Shown here in pieces: positions 1 through 6,554 of a DNA stretch of 13,321 bases (within the stretch, counting starts at the first letter, position 1; each line of letters starts with the position of its first letter). The notes under the pieces are model-generated. The model did not search any database. It saw only the letters and a program-made list of their open reading frames with translations, and was not told where the DNA came from. Source of the stretch: Nitrospira sp. (lineage in GTDB: Bacteria; Nitrospirota; Thermodesulfovibrionia; Thermodesulfovibrionales; SM23-35). The stretch spans positions 1 to 13,321 of the forward strand of contig VGWY01000051.1 in NCBI GenBank assembly GCA_016873575.1, read 5' to 3'. Made by a program: the position numbers and the translations under genes.

Positions 1-20
1 CCACCCGTTTATCGGGTGCG
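1..20 (-). terminator. Possible hairpin terminator after the PilZ gene (cut by window edge)
   Basis: Just past the PilZ stop codon, a perfect 6-bp stem (CACCCG / CGGGTG) encloses a 5-base loop. Read leftward it lies about 10 bases after the stop, where a terminator would sit. Any U-run that would confirm an intrinsic terminator lies outside the window, so this is a position-based guess. Confidence 0.4.
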
Positions 21-28
21 TTATGACT

Positions 29-316
29 TCATCTTAAAAACCTTAATCCCATCCTGAAATGGCTGTTAGACGGTTTTGACCAGACTACCTCTGCAAATAC
101 TGCGTTTGCAGATTTTTCTTTATTATCGGGAATATTAAGTTTGAGTACATCTCCTACAGCAAGAGCATAATTTATTGATATGCCGAGACCATCGGGACTA
201 ATGTCAACGCCTGTTCCCGCAGACTTAATGTTCTTTATCTGATCCGATTCAATAAGGCTCAGCTCAAAGCTTATTGTTTTGTTGAATGATCGCCGGCTGT
301 TGATTCTGCTTTCCAT
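29..316 (-). CDS. PilZ-domain protein, probable cyclic-di-GMP receptor
   Basis: A small cytoplasmic protein of 95 residues consisting of little more than one PilZ domain. Both c-di-GMP contact motifs are visible: RINSR (RxxxR) close to the N terminus, and DISPDGLG (D/N-x-S-x-x-G) about 35 residues later. Single-domain PilZ proteins bind c-di-GMP and act through a partner on motility, adhesion or exopolysaccharide; the partner here is unknown. I place the start at the ATG at 316 because an AGGGGCAGGA ribosome binding site precedes it by about 8 bases. The reading frame is open back to a TTG at 376, but that TTG is better explained as part of a -35 element (TTGACT, 371-376). The gene is divergent from the LuxR-type regulator at 427. 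Confidence 0.8.
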   Translation of the reverse strand: MESRINSRRSFNKTISFELSLIESDQIKNIKSAGTGVDISPDGLGISINYALAVGDVLKLNIPDNKEKSANAVFAEVVWSKPSNSHFRMGLRFLR

Positions 317-346
317 ATTGATAATCCTGCCCCTTTTAATACCTAC

Positions 347-376
347 AAAATATTGTTTTTTTGCAATATTAGTCAA
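347..376 (-). promoter_or_regulatory. Candidate promoter of the PilZ gene with overlapping inverted repeat
   Basis: On the minus strand, TTGACT (371-376) and a TATTTT/ATATTT box (347-353) are separated by 17-18 bases. This places transcription start near 340, just ahead of the ribosome binding site. A perfect 7-bp inverted repeat, AATATTG (349-355) and CAATATT (364-370), fills the spacer and touches the -10, as an operator would. The -10 is imperfect, so the promoter call is moderate and the operator call is inference. Confidence 0.45.
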
Positions 377-412
377 TCCCTCGAAAGTGGGGATTTTTTG
401 TTTTATATTATG

Positions 413-418
413 TATAAT
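413..418 (+). promoter_or_regulatory. Candidate -10 box of the LuxR-type regulator
   Basis: A consensus TATAAT lies 8 bases before the ATG at 427, with TG directly preceding it. Transcription would begin at about 424-427, giving a leaderless or nearly leaderless mRNA. This agrees with the absence of a Shine-Dalgarno sequence upstream of that ATG. No convincing -35 box is visible at the expected distance. Confidence 0.35.
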
Positions 419-426
419 TTGCTAGT

Positions 427-939
427 ATGGAATTTTCCGAAATTCTAAAGAATCGTTCAACTCCGGGAATCCTTATTTTTAACAAAGACGACAAACTACT
501 CTACGCCAACAACGAAGCGCTTCAAATAATGCCGGATCTGAAAATCAATAATGTCCCTCCTGATATCTGTGAACTTTGCAACAGGGCAAAAGAGAGCGGA
601 TCGAATTATGGTATTTTCAAAAATGAAGATGGTGTTTCTTTATCCATGCGGGCTTTTATGATCGGCTGGCAGCGCGTAGTAAAAGAGCCGTCGCACATTA
701 TGGTTCTCCTTGAGAAAATAATCGGCAAACACCAAACAGATTTCAAAAAAGCACAAAAAGATTTTGGCCTTACTAAAAGGGAAACGGAAGTAATGTGTCT
801 TCTCTGTGAAGGTTATTCCAATAAAAATATCTCTGATGAACTGTTCATCGGAGAGTATACAGTAAAAGACCATATCAAGAATATCATGAGAAAGATGAAT
901 GTTACTTCAAGGAGCGGTATTATAGCCGGCTTAAAATAA
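427..939 (+). CDS. LuxR-family transcriptional regulator with PAS-like sensor region
   Basis: A 170-residue probable one-component regulator. Residues 115-170 form a LuxR/GerE helix-turn-helix: LTKRETEV, an EGYSNKNIS turn region, and the recognition-helix signature YTVKDHIKNIMRKMNV. Residues from about 10 to 98 look like a small PAS-type fold, opening with GILIFNKDDKLLYANNEA, so the protein probably senses a small ligand or redox state. There is no receiver-domain phosphorylation site and no membrane segment. It is divergent from the PilZ gene, a natural candidate target, but nothing in the sequence shows which genes it controls. The start at 427 is the only ATG that retains the PAS-like segment, although it lacks a Shine-Dalgarno sequence. 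Confidence 0.8.
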   Translation: MEFSEILKNRSTPGILIFNKDDKLLYANNEALQIMPDLKINNVPPDICELCNRAKESGSNYGIFKNEDGVSLSMRAFMIGWQRVVKEPSHIMVLLEKIIGKHQTDFKKAQKDFGLTKRETEVMCLLCEGYSNKNISDELFIGEYTVKDHIKNIMRKMNVTSRSGIIAGLK

Positions 940-1123
940 GAGTGAAAGTAGGGAGTACAGAAAGTACTTGACACCAATCATCTGAGATGCTTTTTGTCTC
1001 TTACTATGTGAACATAACAAAAAAGAGTCATTTATTACAGGGTGAACTATGCCAAGAATTTGGAGTTGATCTGACTTCCCGTGAGTAGAGCCCTAAAAAC
1101 TGTCCTTCTTCTCAGTTCAAAAT
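940..1123. other. Spacer without a recognised gene
   Basis: Between the regulator and the Pho-box-like array I see no convincing gene. A short inverted repeat (AGTAC / GTACT, 954-968) follows the regulator but has no U-run, so it is not a clear terminator. A TTGACA at 968-973 has no acceptable -10 box at 17 bases. Confidence 0.5.
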
Positions 1124-1151
1124 GTAACGATCCTTTCACATTCCCGTAACA
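1124..1151 (+). promoter_or_regulatory. Candidate Pho box upstream of the small cysteine-rich gene
   Basis: Three hexamers start exactly 11 bp apart: GTAACG (1124), TTCACA (1135) and GTAACA (1146). Direct hexamer repeats at one-helical-turn spacing (6 + 5) are the known architecture of PhoB/PhoP binding sites. The array ends 35 bp before the start codon at 1187. No good -10 box follows; TAGTCT at 1161-1166 is weak. Assignment to PhoB/PhoP rests on this geometry and on the neighbouring pst operon. Confidence 0.55.
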
Positions 1152-1186
1152 CTATTCCGTTAGTCTTACAAAGAAGGGAGGTAATA

Positions 1187-1384
1187 GTGAATGCCATGAC
1201 CATGATTCTTGATCAGTCAACGCTTATAAGTTACGAGATTCGATGTCCCTATGACGGTCTGACGGTATGTCTCGCTTCCTTCTCATCTATGGCTCTCGAC
1301 AGCCTGAAAAGGATACATTGTTGCAGTACGGAAAACTATGACAACTGTCCGATATTCCTCTCAAAGGTTTTAAGAAGAAGTTGA
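1187..1384 (+). CDS. Small cysteine-rich protein of unknown function
   Basis: A 65-residue protein with five cysteines arranged C20-x7-C28-x16-C45-C46-x7-C54. Two of them lie in Cys-Pro steps (C20-P21, C54-P55). The C-terminal portion, around ENYDNCPIFLSKVLRR, resembles short cysteine-rich bacterial proteins that end in a Y-x-x-C-P-[IL]-[FY] pattern, but I cannot assign a family. The cysteines could bind a metal or an iron-sulfur cluster, which is inference. There is no signal peptide or membrane helix. The start is GTG at 1187 with a very strong GAAGGGAGG ribosome binding site 5 bases upstream; an in-frame ATG follows at 1196. It lies between two candidate Pho boxes and directly before pstS, so it is probably phosphate-regulated. 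The strong ribosome binding site and cysteine pattern argue for a real gene. Confidence 0.55.
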   Translation: MNAMTMILDQSTLISYEIRCPYDGLTVCLASFSSMALDSLKRIHCCSTENYDNCPIFLSKVLRRS

Positions 1385-1426
1385 AGCTTATGCAAAAAAT
1401 GAACAGGGTAATTATGTAATAGAAAT

Positions 1427-1454
1427 TTAACAGGGATGTAACATTATTGTAATA
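1427..1454 (+). promoter_or_regulatory. Candidate Pho box of the pst operon
   Basis: TTAACA (1427), GTAACA (1438) and GTAATA (1449) are direct repeats exactly 11 bp apart, each separated by 5 bases. This closely matches PhoB/PhoP-type boxes. The array ends 36 bp before the pstS ATG. A possible -10, TATTGT at 1464-1469, would start transcription near 1476, just ahead of the ribosome binding site. TAAAAT at 1469-1474 matches the consensus better but would cut into that site. Confidence 0.65.
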
Positions 1455-1490
1455 ATGGAAGAGTATTGTAAAATCAGAAGGAGATATATA

Positions 1491-2303
1491 ATGAAAAGAT
1501 TATTAACTGTTTTGTTTTCGGTTTTTTTTATCACTTCACTGACAAGTTTATCTTATGCAGAGGAACTAAGGATTGATGGTTCAACCACGGTTTTGCCTGT
1601 TGCACAGAAGGCAGCAGAGGTATTCATGAAAAAGAACCCTTCTGTAAGAGTATATGTATCAGGAAGCGGTTCAGGAACAGGTATTAAGGCACTGATTGAT
1701 GGGACAACCCATATAGCTACAAGTTCAAGGGAAGCGAAGGATAAAGAGATAACTGCTGGTAAAGCAAAAGGGGTAACCCTTATTGCTCATAAAGTTGCCT
1801 TTGACGGGATTGTGCCAATAGTTCATCACTCGATGAAGATAGACAATATTAACATGGAGCAGCTCAGGGATATTTATAACGGCAAGATCAAGAGATGGAA
1901 AGAACTTGGTGGGCCAGACAGACCTATATCTGTAGTTTCGAGAGATACGAGCTCCGGGACATACGAGGTATGGGAGGAAAAGGTTCTTCATAAAGACCGT
2001 GTGCGTGCTGATGCTTTGTTAGTTGCATCCAGTGGGCAGGCGGTTCAGACCGTTGCACAGAATAAACATGCCATCGGTTATATCGGTATAGGGTATGTTG
2101 ATAAATCAGTCAAAGTCCTTAAGGTGAATAGCAAGACCGCTACGGCAAGCAGCGTTCGCGACGGCTCTTGGCCTATTGCAAGACCCCTTTATATGTACTC
2201 GAATGGGAAACCTGCTGGTGTGATGGCGAAATTTATTGATTTCATGCTCTCAAAAGAGGGACAGAAGATCGTAAATGAAGTCAAGTATGTAAGTATAAAA
2301 TAG
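1491..2303 (+). CDS. pstS: Periplasmic phosphate-binding protein PstS
   Basis: The substrate-binding component of the high-affinity phosphate ABC transporter, 270 residues. It opens with a Sec signal peptide (MKRLLTVLFSVFFITSLTSL, then SYA before the likely cut). The mature protein begins near the conserved phosphate-site segment IDGSTTVLPVAQ. Other PstS motifs are SGSGSGTGI, SRDTSSGTYEVWE and GYIGIGY. The start at 1491 is chosen because AGAAGGAG lies 7 bases upstream and the signal peptide begins there. An in-frame ATG at 1455 would add 12 polar residues with no ribosome binding site and would sit at the end of the Pho-box array. It is first in the pst operon. Phosphate-limitation induction through the upstream box is inferred. 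Confidence 0.95.
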   Translation: MKRLLTVLFSVFFITSLTSLSYAEELRIDGSTTVLPVAQKAAEVFMKKNPSVRVYVSGSGSGTGIKALIDGTTHIATSSREAKDKEITAGKAKGVTLIAHKVAFDGIVPIVHHSMKIDNINMEQLRDIYNGKIKRWKELGGPDRPISVVSRDTSSGTYEVWEEKVLHKDRVRADALLVASSGQAVQTVAQNKHAIGYIGIGYVDKSVKVLKVNSKTATASSVRDGSWPIARPLYMYSNGKPAGVMAKFIDFMLSKEGQKIVNEVKYVSIK

Positions 2304-2329
2304 AATTATTCATAAACGAGTTTGTGAAT

Positions 2330-2404
2330 GTAGCCGCAGGCTTTGGCCTGCGATGTAGGAATATTTAGAATCTAAAGATAACGCAAACTAAAGTATGCGG
2401 TTAC
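2330..2404. repeat. Two-armed palindromic repeat element between pstS and pstC
   Basis: The first arm, TGTAGCCGCAGGCTTTGG followed by CCTGCG, contains a perfect 7-bp hairpin (CGCAGGC, 2335-2341; GCCTGCG, 2346-2352). The second arm, ending TATGCGGTTAC at 2404, is a degraded reverse-complement copy of the first. A related element occurs at 12961-13045. This is a dispersed intergenic repeat, and in the pst transcript it would fold. Confidence 0.65.
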
Positions 2405-2411
2405 TAAAGAA

Positions 2412-2435
2412 GGATTCTGGGCAACCCAGAATGAC
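2412..2435. repeat. REP-like hairpin between pstS and pstC
   Basis: A perfect 8-bp stem, ATTCTGGG (2414-2421) and CCCAGAAT (2425-2432), closes a 3-base loop and is flanked by GG on the left and GACC on the right. Its layout (GGAT, stem, ATGAC) matches the right half of the REP-like pair at 8275-8334. A U-run does not follow, so it is not an obvious terminator; it may stabilise or process the pstS part of the mRNA. Confidence 0.6.
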
Positions 2436-2491
2436 CGTAAGAAGTCTGTTAATATTTTCAGAGTAAAACAAGTAAGCGAGGTATTTATTCC

Positions 2492-3478
2492 TTGAAATGG
2501 CAGACAAAGGAAAGAGCTGTTGAATTTATTGTTAGATTGATAGGGCTTGTATCGGTAATAATTCTTTTATTGATAGGCTTCTTTCTTTTTAAAGAGGCAT
2601 TTTATATTTTCTATAAAGCAGGTGTGTCGAAAGTTATTTTTGGCTTGGCATGGTATCCTACCTCTGACCCTCCAAGCTTCGGGATGTTCTCGCTCATTAT
2701 TGGCACTATTGCTGTAACTGTCCTTACTGCTCTTATTGCGATACCTTTAGGTCTGGCAACAGCAGTCTATATAGCAGAGGTTGCACATTATCGTGTTAAG
2801 GAATTCTTAAAACCACTCATAGAAATGCTTGCAAGTTTTCCATCTGTTGTGCTCGGCTTTTTCGGTATGGTGGTAATAGCACCCATTCTTTCAAATTATC
2901 TTTCACCAATCCTTTCTGAAAAGCTCCCTGAATTACTCAGAGGCACAAACATCCCTTTTATCTCAACAACCATTGCTGATTTTTGTTATAACAAGTTATT
3001 CATCGCATCAGGACTGAATATTTCAACCGCTGCCTTAATGCTCACAGTAAGGGCGATTCCTGTTATTGCAAGTATTGCAGAGGATGCTCTGACTGCGGTA
3101 CCTCGCACCTACAGAGAGGCATCATACTCACTTGGTGCAGGTAAATGGGAAACAATATGGAGGGTCGTTATCCCTGCATCCGTATCAGGATTAAGCATTG
3201 CCGTAATACTTGGAATTGGCACTATTGTCGGTGAGACCATGATTGTGCTGATGGTTGCAGGAGGTGCAGCCGTCGTCCCTCATTGGATATTTGATCCAGC
3301 CCGACCAATGCCAGCCGCTATTGCTGCAGAGATGGCTGAGGCACCTTATCGAAGCCTCCATTATCATGCACTTTTCGGGGTAGGAGTCATCCTTTTTATC
3401 ATAACGTTTTTGTTGAGTCTAATCTCCGTCTTCATATCTAAAAAATACAGGGGTATAAGGATAGGTGAAAAGGTATGA
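2492..3478 (+). CDS. pstC: Phosphate ABC transporter permease PstC
   Basis: An inner-membrane permease of 328 residues that pairs with PstA to form the phosphate channel. About six hydrophobic helices are visible. The first is at residues 12-34, and the core begins around 66 (LIIGTIAVTVLTALIAIPLG). The EAA loop that docks to the ATPase is at about 209-228 (EASYSLGAGKWETIWRVVIP). The conserved FPSVVLGFFG segment lies near 116-125. The start is TTG at 2492, with AAGCGAGG 11 bases upstream. No in-frame ATG lies nearby and later starts would lose the first helix. Its stop overlaps the pstA ATG by 4 bases. It is separated from pstS by 188 bases of repeat-bearing DNA, unlike the tight spacing downstream. 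Confidence 0.95.
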   Translation: MKWQTKERAVEFIVRLIGLVSVIILLLIGFFLFKEAFYIFYKAGVSKVIFGLAWYPTSDPPSFGMFSLIIGTIAVTVLTALIAIPLGLATAVYIAEVAHYRVKEFLKPLIEMLASFPSVVLGFFGMVVIAPILSNYLSPILSEKLPELLRGTNIPFISTTIADFCYNKLFIASGLNISTAALMLTVRAIPVIASIAEDALTAVPRTYREASYSLGAGKWETIWRVVIPASVSGLSIAVILGIGTIVGETMIVLMVAGGAAVVPHWIFDPARPMPAAIAAEMAEAPYRSLHYHALFGVGVILFIITFLLSLISVFISKKYRGIRIGEKV

Positions 3479-4335
3479 GGAAGAAGAAAATTAACCTTAA
3501 GGAAGGATTTTTCTTATCACTTATTAGAACCCTTGGTTTTAGCGGCGCAATAATTCTTATTGCTATATTATTTTTTGTGGCTTATAACGGAATAAGCGTT
3601 TTAAATTGGGAATTCATAACACAACCTCCTATTGAGGCAATGACAAAGGGAGGGATTTTCCCTGTTATCGTTGGTACTGTATTGCTAACCGCAATCTGTA
3701 TGATAGTGGTTATACCAATTGGTGTTACTACGGCTATTTTTTTAGCTGAATATTCAAAACCTGGATTTATACTGAATATAGTTATGATGTCAATATATAC
3801 TCTTGCAGGTGTGCCGTCGGTTGTCTTCGGACTTTTCGGCCTCGCTGTTTTTGTTGTGGCATTCAATTTCGGCATGAGCCTGCTTGCAGGATCGCTGACG
3901 CTCGCCATTATGGTGCTTCCCTATATCATATCAACATCAGAAGAAGCAATTAAGGCTGTCCCAAACAGCTTCAAAGAGGCGTCATTCGCATGTGGTGCTA
4001 CGAAATGGCAGACTATCAGAAAAGTGGTACTGCCCACTGCGATGCCGGGCATCCTCACGGGTGCAATCCTGGGAACAGCAAAGGTTTCAGGTGAAACCGC
4101 TCCTATTATGTTTACCGCTGCTGCTTTCTTTACTCCTGGAGTTCCACGATCGCTGTTTGAGCCTGTCATGGCACTGCCGTATCATATCTATGTACTGGCA
4201 ACTGCGGGCACCCATATTGAGGAGACGAGACTAATACAATACGGAACTGCTTTAACATTGATTGTTTTAGTTCTGGGGATGAACCTTCTGGGAATCATTC
4301 TACGTTCACGGCAGAGAAAGAAAAAGGCATGGTAG
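3475..4335 (+). CDS. pstA: Phosphate ABC transporter permease PstA
   Basis: The second channel subunit of the phosphate transporter, 286 residues. It has an N-terminal membrane helix (about 20-38) after a lysine-rich cytoplasmic start. The permease core runs from about 60. A VPSVVFGLFGLAVF segment at 113-126 parallels the equivalent in PstC. The EAA loop is at about 168-187 (EASFACGATKWQTIRKVVLP), and the C-terminal tail is basic (RSRQRKKKAW). The ATG overlaps the pstC stop by 4 bases and the gene's end overlaps pstB by 7, so translational coupling is expected. Length and motif order are normal for the family. Confidence 0.95.
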   Translation: MRKKKINLKEGFFLSLIRTLGFSGAIILIAILFFVAYNGISVLNWEFITQPPIEAMTKGGIFPVIVGTVLLTAICMIVVIPIGVTTAIFLAEYSKPGFILNIVMMSIYTLAGVPSVVFGLFGLAVFVVAFNFGMSLLAGSLTLAIMVLPYIISTSEEAIKAVPNSFKEASFACGATKWQTIRKVVLPTAMPGILTGAILGTAKVSGETAPIMFTAAAFFTPGVPRSLFEPVMALPYHIYVLATAGTHIEETRLIQYGTALTLIVLVLGMNLLGIILRSRQRKKKAW

Positions 4336-5093
4336 AAAAGAAAAACATATTCGAAATAAGAGATTTCAGTGTTTACTATGGTGATCTTATGGCTGTAAAG
4401 AATAATAACCTTGTTATCGAAAAGAATAAAATAACTGCGATAATTGGACCCTCAGGCTGCGGCAAATCTACCCTTCTCAGATCCCTGAACAGAATGAACG
4501 ACCTTATTCTTAGTTCAAGGGTCGAGGGCAAGATACTCTTCCATGGGGTAGATATTTATGACAGGGATACAGATGTCATCGAGTTAAGAAGAAGGGTCGG
4601 CATGGTTTTCCAGAAGCCAAACCCTTTCCCGAGCTCTGTTTACGAAAATGTGGCATATGGTCCGAAAATCAGAGGTATTAAGAAGAAGAGCCAGCTTGAC
4701 GAGATTGTGGAAAATGCGCTTGTCAGAGCTGATATATGGAAAGAGGTGAAAGATAAGCTGGATGAATCAGGGTTGAGTCTTTCGGGAGGTCAGATGCAGA
4801 GGCTTTGTATAGCAAGATCTCTTGCACAGGAACCCGAGGTCTTGCTCTTTGACGAGCCAACTTCAGCCTTGGATCCTATATCAACAGCCAATATAGAAAA
4901 TTTACTGCAGGAGTTGCAAAAAACTGTTACGATTGTTATCGTTACCCATAACATGCAGCAAGCTGCAAGGATATCAGACTACACTGTCTTTATGTATTTA
5001 GGGGAGCTGATAGAGTTCGGAGATACAGATACAATTTTTGTAAATCCCCAGAATAAACTTACTGAAGAATATATTACGGGAAGGTTTGGATAA
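4329..5093 (+). CDS. pstB: Phosphate ABC transporter ATPase PstB
   Basis: The cytoplasmic ATPase that powers PstCA, 254 residues, the usual length. Walker A is GPSGCGKST (40-48). The Q-loop segment GMVFQKPNPFP has its Gln at 95. The ABC signature is LSGGQ (151-155), Walker B is VLLFDE (171-176), the D-loop SALDP follows, and the switch histidine is H207 in THNMQQAARISD. The run NPFPSSVYENVAYGP is characteristic of PstB among ABC ATPases. The ATG lies within the end of pstA, and the final TAA shares its last base with the phoU ATG (TAATG). All catalytic residues are present. Confidence 0.97.
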   Translation: MVEKKNIFEIRDFSVYYGDLMAVKNNNLVIEKNKITAIIGPSGCGKSTLLRSLNRMNDLILSSRVEGKILFHGVDIYDRDTDVIELRRRVGMVFQKPNPFPSSVYENVAYGPKIRGIKKKSQLDEIVENALVRADIWKEVKDKLDESGLSLSGGQMQRLCIARSLAQEPEVLLFDEPTSALDPISTANIENLLQELQKTVTIVIVTHNMQQAARISDYTVFMYLGELIEFGDTDTIFVNPQNKLTEEYITGRFG

Positions 5094-5758
5094 TGGGTAT
5101 CTTTGATGAAGAATTAAAGGCACTAAGAGAAGAGATTTTGAAACTCGGCTCGATGGTTGAGGCCGCTATTCGCGATTCTGTGGAATCCCTCGTGGAGAGG
5201 AAGAGTGACCTTGCGAGAGAAGTTATTAAGAGAGACCATCTGATCAATGCACTTGAAGTAAAAATAGATGAAGAGTGCATAAGGCTCATTGCCTTAAGAC
5301 AACCAATGGCAAGAGACCTGAGATTCATTACTACTGCAATGAAGATTGTCACCGACCTTGAGAGAATGGGTGACCTGGCAGAGAATATATGCGAAAGGGC
5401 CTTAGAGCTTAACGAAGAGCCACAATTGAAGCATTTTGTTAATATTCCCAAAATGGCCGAAATTACACAGGGGATGGTTAGAGATGCCCTTGATGCCTTT
5501 GTAACAGGATGCTCTCGTTTACCCTATGAAGTTATAAAGAGAGATGATGAAGTGGATGACCTCACAGTAAAGAACTTCGAGGAGCTCCTGTCCCTCATGA
5601 TTCAGGACCCAAAGATAATCCCGTTAGCAGTAAAGAGAACTTATGTCGCAAAATATCTCGAAAGGATTGCAGACCATGCAACCAATATTGCCGAGATGGT
5701 CATTTATATGTGTAAAGGGAAAATAATCAGACACATGGAGATTCCCGAAGGAGAATAA
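5093..5758 (+). CDS. phoU: Phosphate signalling protein PhoU, first copy
   Basis: A 221-residue all-helical protein made of two repeated three-helix halves. Each half carries the acidic metal-binding signature of PhoU: TDLERMGDLAENICERA in the first and YLERIADHATNIAEMVIY in the second. PhoU proteins sit at the membrane with PstB and the PhoR kinase. They restrain phosphate uptake and keep the Pho regulon off when phosphate is plentiful. No phoR or phoB lies in this window. The start overlaps the pstB stop by one base, so expression is coupled to the transporter. It is about three quarters identical, without gaps, to the gene that follows. Confidence 0.95.
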   Translation: MGIFDEELKALREEILKLGSMVEAAIRDSVESLVERKSDLAREVIKRDHLINALEVKIDEECIRLIALRQPMARDLRFITTAMKIVTDLERMGDLAENICERALELNEEPQLKHFVNIPKMAEITQGMVRDALDAFVTGCSRLPYEVIKRDDEVDDLTVKNFEELLSLMIQDPKIIPLAVKRTYVAKYLERIADHATNIAEMVIYMCKGKIIRHMEIPEGE

Positions 5759-5761
5759 TAA

Positions 5762-5847
5762 CAAATGCCAAAACCCAAATGTCAAAGGAAGCTCAAATGC
5801 TAAATTTCGAAATGTCAATTACTTTGAGTTTTGGGTTTTGACATTTG
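5762..5847. repeat. Inverted repeat between the two phoU genes
   Basis: Arms of 18 bases at 5762-5779 and 5830-5847 are reverse complements at 17 of 18 positions, around a 50-base centre. The centre itself carries variants of the arm motif (CAAATGTCAAAG, TCAAATGCTAAA). It looks like a dispersed intergenic element or the remnant of one; in RNA it could form a long stem separating the two phoU genes. Confidence 0.6.
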
Positions 5848-5865
5848 AACTTTTCAAGGTAGATT

Positions 5866-6531
5866 ATGGCTATTTTTGATGAAGAGCTAAGGGCATTGAA
5901 AGAGAGGGTTTTGAAACTCGGCTCGATGGTAGAAACTGCCATACACGATTCTGTGCGTTCACTGGTTGAGAGGGACAGTGACCTTGCAAGGGAGGTCATT
6001 CGAAAGGATCACCAGATTAATGCACTCGATGTTGAGATAGATGAAGAGTGTACAAGACTGATAGCCCTCAGGCAACCAAAGGCAAGAGACCTGAGATTTA
6101 TAACTACTGCTATGAAGATAACAACAGACCTTGAAAGGATTGGAGACCTTGCAGAAAATGTTGCTGAAAGGGCGATCGAATTAAATGAAGAATCACAGTT
6201 AAAACCTTACATAGATATACCAAGAATGGCAGAAATTGCACAGGAAATGGTAAGAGATTCCCTTGATGCCTTTGTGAAGGGATATACAAAAATGCCATAC
6301 GAGATTATAAAGAGAGATGACGAGGTAGATAAATTAAATGTCCAGGTCTTTAATGAACTCCTTTTTTACATGATTCAGGACCCGAACACAATATCACGCG
6401 CTGCAAGGATCAGCTATGTTTCAAAATATCTTGAAAGGATTGCAGACCATGCAACAAATATCGCCGAGATGGTTATCTATATGTGCAAGGGGAAGATGAT
6501 CAGACACACGGAGATTCAGGGGAATGAATAG
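5866..6531 (+). CDS. phoU: Phosphate signalling protein PhoU, second copy
   Basis: A tandem paralogue of the preceding PhoU, also 221 residues and alignable without gaps; my hand count gives about 57 differences. It keeps both metal-site signatures (TDLERIGDLAENVAERA and YLERIADHATNIAEMVIY), so it is probably functional. Differences concentrate in the linker between the halves and in the surface of the second half (for example FNELLFYM versus FEELLSLM). The start is ATG at 5866 with AAGG about 6 bases upstream. It is last in the operon; the next gene converges from the other strand 23 bases away. Whether the two copies form a heterodimer or have split roles (transport control versus kinase control) cannot be told from the sequence. 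Confidence 0.93.
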   Translation: MAIFDEELRALKERVLKLGSMVETAIHDSVRSLVERDSDLAREVIRKDHQINALDVEIDEECTRLIALRQPKARDLRFITTAMKITTDLERIGDLAENVAERAIELNEESQLKPYIDIPRMAEIAQEMVRDSLDAFVKGYTKMPYEIIKRDDEVDKLNVQVFNELLFYMIQDPNTISRAARISYVSKYLERIADHATNIAEMVIYMCKGKMIRHTEIQGNE

Positions 6532-6554
6532 CATGATTTTTAAATGCGTTTGCA

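Noticed and set aside
317..376. N-terminal extension of the PilZ protein from the TTG at 376
   Set aside because: The TTG lies in a good -35 element and the extension would cross the promoter; the ATG at 316 has a clear ribosome binding site.
1455..1490. PstS start at the ATG at 1455
   Set aside because: It adds charged residues before the signal peptide, has no ribosome binding site and touches the Pho-box-like array.
3582..4234. Open frames overlapping pstA on both strands
   Set aside because: They are shadows of the well-supported pstA frame and show no recognisable protein features or ribosome binding sites.
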